DNA of 64,000 bases from Paracyclopina nana (taxonomy: Eukaryota; Arthropoda; Copepoda; Cyclopoida; Cyclopettidae), in contig JAGUCH010000001.1 of NCBI GenBank assembly GCA_019096065.1, positions 13,206,001-13,270,000 of the forward strand, given 5' to 3'. Of this stretch, positions 60,023 through 64,000 are shown piece by piece. Below the pieces are notes generated by a model. That model searched no databases. It had not been told where the DNA came from and worked only from the letters and a program-made list of their open reading frames with translations. Made by a program: the position numbers and the translations under genes. Every line of letters starts with the position of its first letter. The stretch's first letter is position 1.

Positions 60023-60190
60023 GATGAGAGAACGGAAATTGGTTGCTGCAAGGTTTTAAGATTGGATGCCCAATGCGAAATAATTTCATGGTTTGCTTCG
60101 CCCAATGAGAACGTAATATGACACTGATTAATAACGCGTGGAAAGAAGGTTTTAATAAAAATGTACGCGATGATTTCTAAGCAATCATAG

Positions 60191-60211
60191 CAGCAGCAGC
60201 AGCAGCAGCAG
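60191..60211. repeat. CAG trinucleotide repeat in UBE2E 3' UTR
   Basis: Seven perfect CAG units on the plus strand, read as CTG in the predicted UBE2E transcript about 180 nt past its stop codon. Confidence 0.9.
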
Positions 60212-60391
60212 TCTACACCTACACATTGAAGGATTGGAACACGAGGAAAAGTATCGTCAAAACGACGTTTCGTATGTATGCTACAGAAGATGTGCTCGAA
60301 AAAAGGAAACGAAAATAGGGTAGAGAGGAGTACTGCTCAGTAACAACGAGGAAGAAATCATCATTGTCAATGAGTGGGTTAGCTGAGGTGT

Positions 60392-62021
<1,630 letters not shown>

Positions 62022-62029
62022 TATAAATA
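62022..62029 (+). promoter_or_regulatory. Candidate TATA box of the PPP1R16-like gene
   Basis: TATAAATA about 230 bp before the start codon. It would place transcription initiation near 62,050 and give a 5' UTR of about 210 nt. Confidence 0.45.
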
Positions 62030-62230
62030 TCATCGAATTACAACTCGTCTTCTTGAAATTAGGTATAGTGTAGCAGAACGAAAAAAAGTTTAATTGAACT
62101 TGCTAAATTTTATGTCAAAACGTTGGGTGGACACTGTTTGTTGTGCAGCAACCACCACTCACCCTGTCAATCACTACTAATTCGTGCACAACTCCGAGAT
62201 CATCGTCGAGCAAAGACCGCCTAGTGAATC

Positions 62231-62251
62231 ATGAGGAAGAGGAGCGTTTAG
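62231..62251 (+). promoter_or_regulatory. Upstream open reading frame before PPP1R16
   Basis: ATG at 62,231 begins a six-codon frame (MRKRSV) ending at TAG 62,249-62,251, eight bases before the main ATG at 62,259. Such short frames often lower translation of the main frame. Confidence 0.5.
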
Positions 62252-62258
62252 TAAAAGC

Positions 62259-64000
62259 ATGGATCCGTCAGAGTCGGAGGATTCGGATCCCGATAGCCTG
62301 ACGCCCTCTTTGGAGGCCGCCATGCCTCCAGAGCAGCGGCTGTCGACCCAAGAGAGGCTCAGGCTAGCCCGGAGGCGGAGGGCGGAACAGCTAAAGAAAT
62401 GGGCACAACGCGAACGTGAGTGGAAAATTCACTCGATGCAACAACGGGAGAAGACGCAAAGAGTTGAATTTGTGGCAAATGTCATGCTGCTCGAGGCCGC
62501 CGCTCGTAATGATCTCGCCGAAGGTGAGCACAGTAATTGAAATTGGAGGAGCATTTTAGGTAATCCTGCTGCAATATTTCTAGTACGGAGACTCCTGGAG
62601 TCGGGTGTCAGTCCGGACAGCACGAACGAGGACGGACTTACGGCCCTTCATCAAGTAAGTTGACTAGAGTTTCATTATCGCCGTTGAAAACGCTAATCTG
62701 GCTTTAATCCCTGCTATTTAGTGCTGCATCGATGACAGCGAAGAAATGATGAAGCTCCTTATTCAATTTGGTGGAAATCCTAATGCCACCGACACAGAAA
62801 AATGGACTCCTTTGGTAATTTTTTTCTCTTAACTAGTTAAAAATATGCTGAAATTGCATCCATTCTAGTTTTGAATTTGACACCTCCGCTTTGATTACCC
62901 AAAATATCTAGCTATTCTGCCACGCAATAGTTTTGGGTATTTTCGTAGTATGTAGATCAAAGGCAATAAGCTATCCTTGGCTCAAGGAAGTAAGGGCTTA
63001 TTGACCATAAACGAGAACATTCGAGGTCAATATCTTTTGCTTAAATGATGGTTTCCCATATTGACTGGGCTATTGGAGCCAACATATAATGGGAAGGTTA
63101 TATAACAGCATAAAGTTAGATTGGGAGTACTTGTTTCGTATAGAATGCAACCGCTTTTTCCGGCTACTGCCGTTAGAACATCTGCGTCTCATTTCGAGCA
63201 TTCCAGATTAGCATTCTGATATGCTACTGGATAATTAGCTTTCCCTTGTACTCGGAATCTGTTGCCTTGAAGCCTGGTGCTTTCTTGATGAAAACAAAAT
63301 ATTATAAAAGTGCTGCCTATATAGCCTGTACGTTGCTGTAATACTCCACTGCAATCCAAATATTCCATGTTTGCCCACTCAAGGTAATGTTGGCAAACAG
63401 GGCTGTGCTCAATTAATGAAAGCTTCTCTTCGTACTGCAGCATGCGGCTGCCACCTGTGGCCACCTACACTTGGTCAAGTTCCTAATTGATGCGGGAGCC
63501 GAGCTGCTAAGTGTTAATGCAGATGGAAATATGCCATACGACCTATGCGAGGACGATACCACCCTCAGTTACATCGAAAATGAGATGGCAAGGCGAGGCG
63601 TCACGCAGGAGCTCATCGATGACACGAGGTCGCACACCGAAAGGAAAATGCTCTCGGAGCTCATCGAGTGGCAGGCCTCTGGTGGCGACCTCGAGGTCAG
63701 GGATAACCTGGGTGCTACTCCACTTCACGTGGCCTCGGCCAACGGGTACTTGTCAGTGGTGGAGTTTCTGCTTGATCATCATGCCTCTACAGAAGTGGTC
63801 GACAATGACCTCTGGCAGCCTCTACACGCGGCGGCTTGCTGGGGCCATTTAGAGGTCGTGGAGCTCTTGTCACAAAACGGAGCCAACATTAACGCTAAAA
63901 CGAAAAACGGGGAAACTCCGTTTGACATATGTGAGGATCCTGACATCAAGGAGCGTTTGCTCGAGCTCAAGGAACAGAGAATGCAGCTAGGACAGCCACG
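62259..64000 (+). CDS. PPP1R16: Protein phosphatase 1 regulatory subunit 16 (MYPT3/TIMAP-like), incomplete
   Basis: A myosin-phosphatase-targeting-type subunit that binds the PP1 catalytic subunit and directs it through ankyrin repeats. Exons 62259-62523, 62584-62654, 62722-62814 and 63441-64000 are visible and give 329 residues; the gene continues past the window. An acidic start (SESEDSDPD) is followed by a basic helix (RLRLARRRRAEQLKKW), the PP1-binding RVxF motif as RVEF at 68-71, and ankyrin repeats immediately after ([89 protein letters not shown]). The arrangement RVxF directly before ankyrins is that of MYPT/PPP1R16 proteins; the EQLKKW segment favours PPP1R16. A C-terminal prenylation box, typical of the family, lies outside the window and cannot be checked. 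The third intron is 626 nt. Confidence 0.9.

Overview
This is a eukaryotic (animal) genomic window. Every recognisable gene has its best remembered relatives among animals, the spliceosomal introns are very short (mostly 52-68 nt), and several products look arthropod-like (an achi/vis-type TGIF homeodomain protein, a 61-residue stunted-like ATP synthase epsilon subunit, a UbcD2-type E2). An arthropod, perhaps a crustacean with a compact gene style, is my inference; the sequence alone does not fix the species.

Layout. 1-23,145: about 23 kb without any gene I can support; the last 5 kb (about 18.2-23.1 kb) is clearly richer in CpG and looks like the promoter domain of the first gene. 23,146-25,234 (+): TGIF-type TALE homeobox gene, followed by a probable long 3' UTR to about 27.9 kb and then a gene-poor stretch to 33.6 kb. 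33,661-34,462 (+): mitochondrial ribosomal protein uL22m. 34,770-46,982 (-): a gene for a long coiled-coil protein of unknown family, split inside a coding exon by a complete CACTA (En/Spm-type) DNA transposon at 38,518-46,083. 47,530-48,405 (+): intronless seven-helix receptor-like gene with a TATA box. 49,070-52,382 (+): ubiquitin-chain elongation factor UBE4A. 52,542-56,260 (-): AP-3 delta adaptin. 57,105-57,780 (+): ATP synthase epsilon with an alternative last exon. 58,350-59,851 (+): vesicular GABA/glycine transporter VGAT. 60,392-61,062 (-): UBE2E-type E2 enzyme. 62,259 to the window end (+): PPP1R16/MYPT3-like protein phosphatase 1 regulatory subunit, incomplete.

The most striking object is the transposon. 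It has CCCCACTAAGT/ACTTAGTGGGG ends, a 2-bp AC duplication, and two divergently transcribed multi-exon genes that both splice to full-length open frames: a 932-residue CACTA transposase and a 954-residue protein of no family I recognise. Removing the element and one copy of the duplication rejoins the host exon in frame and keeps the heptad register of the coiled coil, so the insertion point is defined to the base pair. As it stands the host reading frame ends five codons into the element. A second apparent lesion, a one-base frameshift, lies in the next host exon.

The housekeeping genes are packed tail-to-tail in three places: uL22m/coiled-coil, UBE4A/AP-3 delta and VGAT/UBE2E have 3' ends within about 20-160 bp of each other. 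Exon boundaries were worked out by hand from splice signals, reading phase and remembered protein family features; no database search was run.
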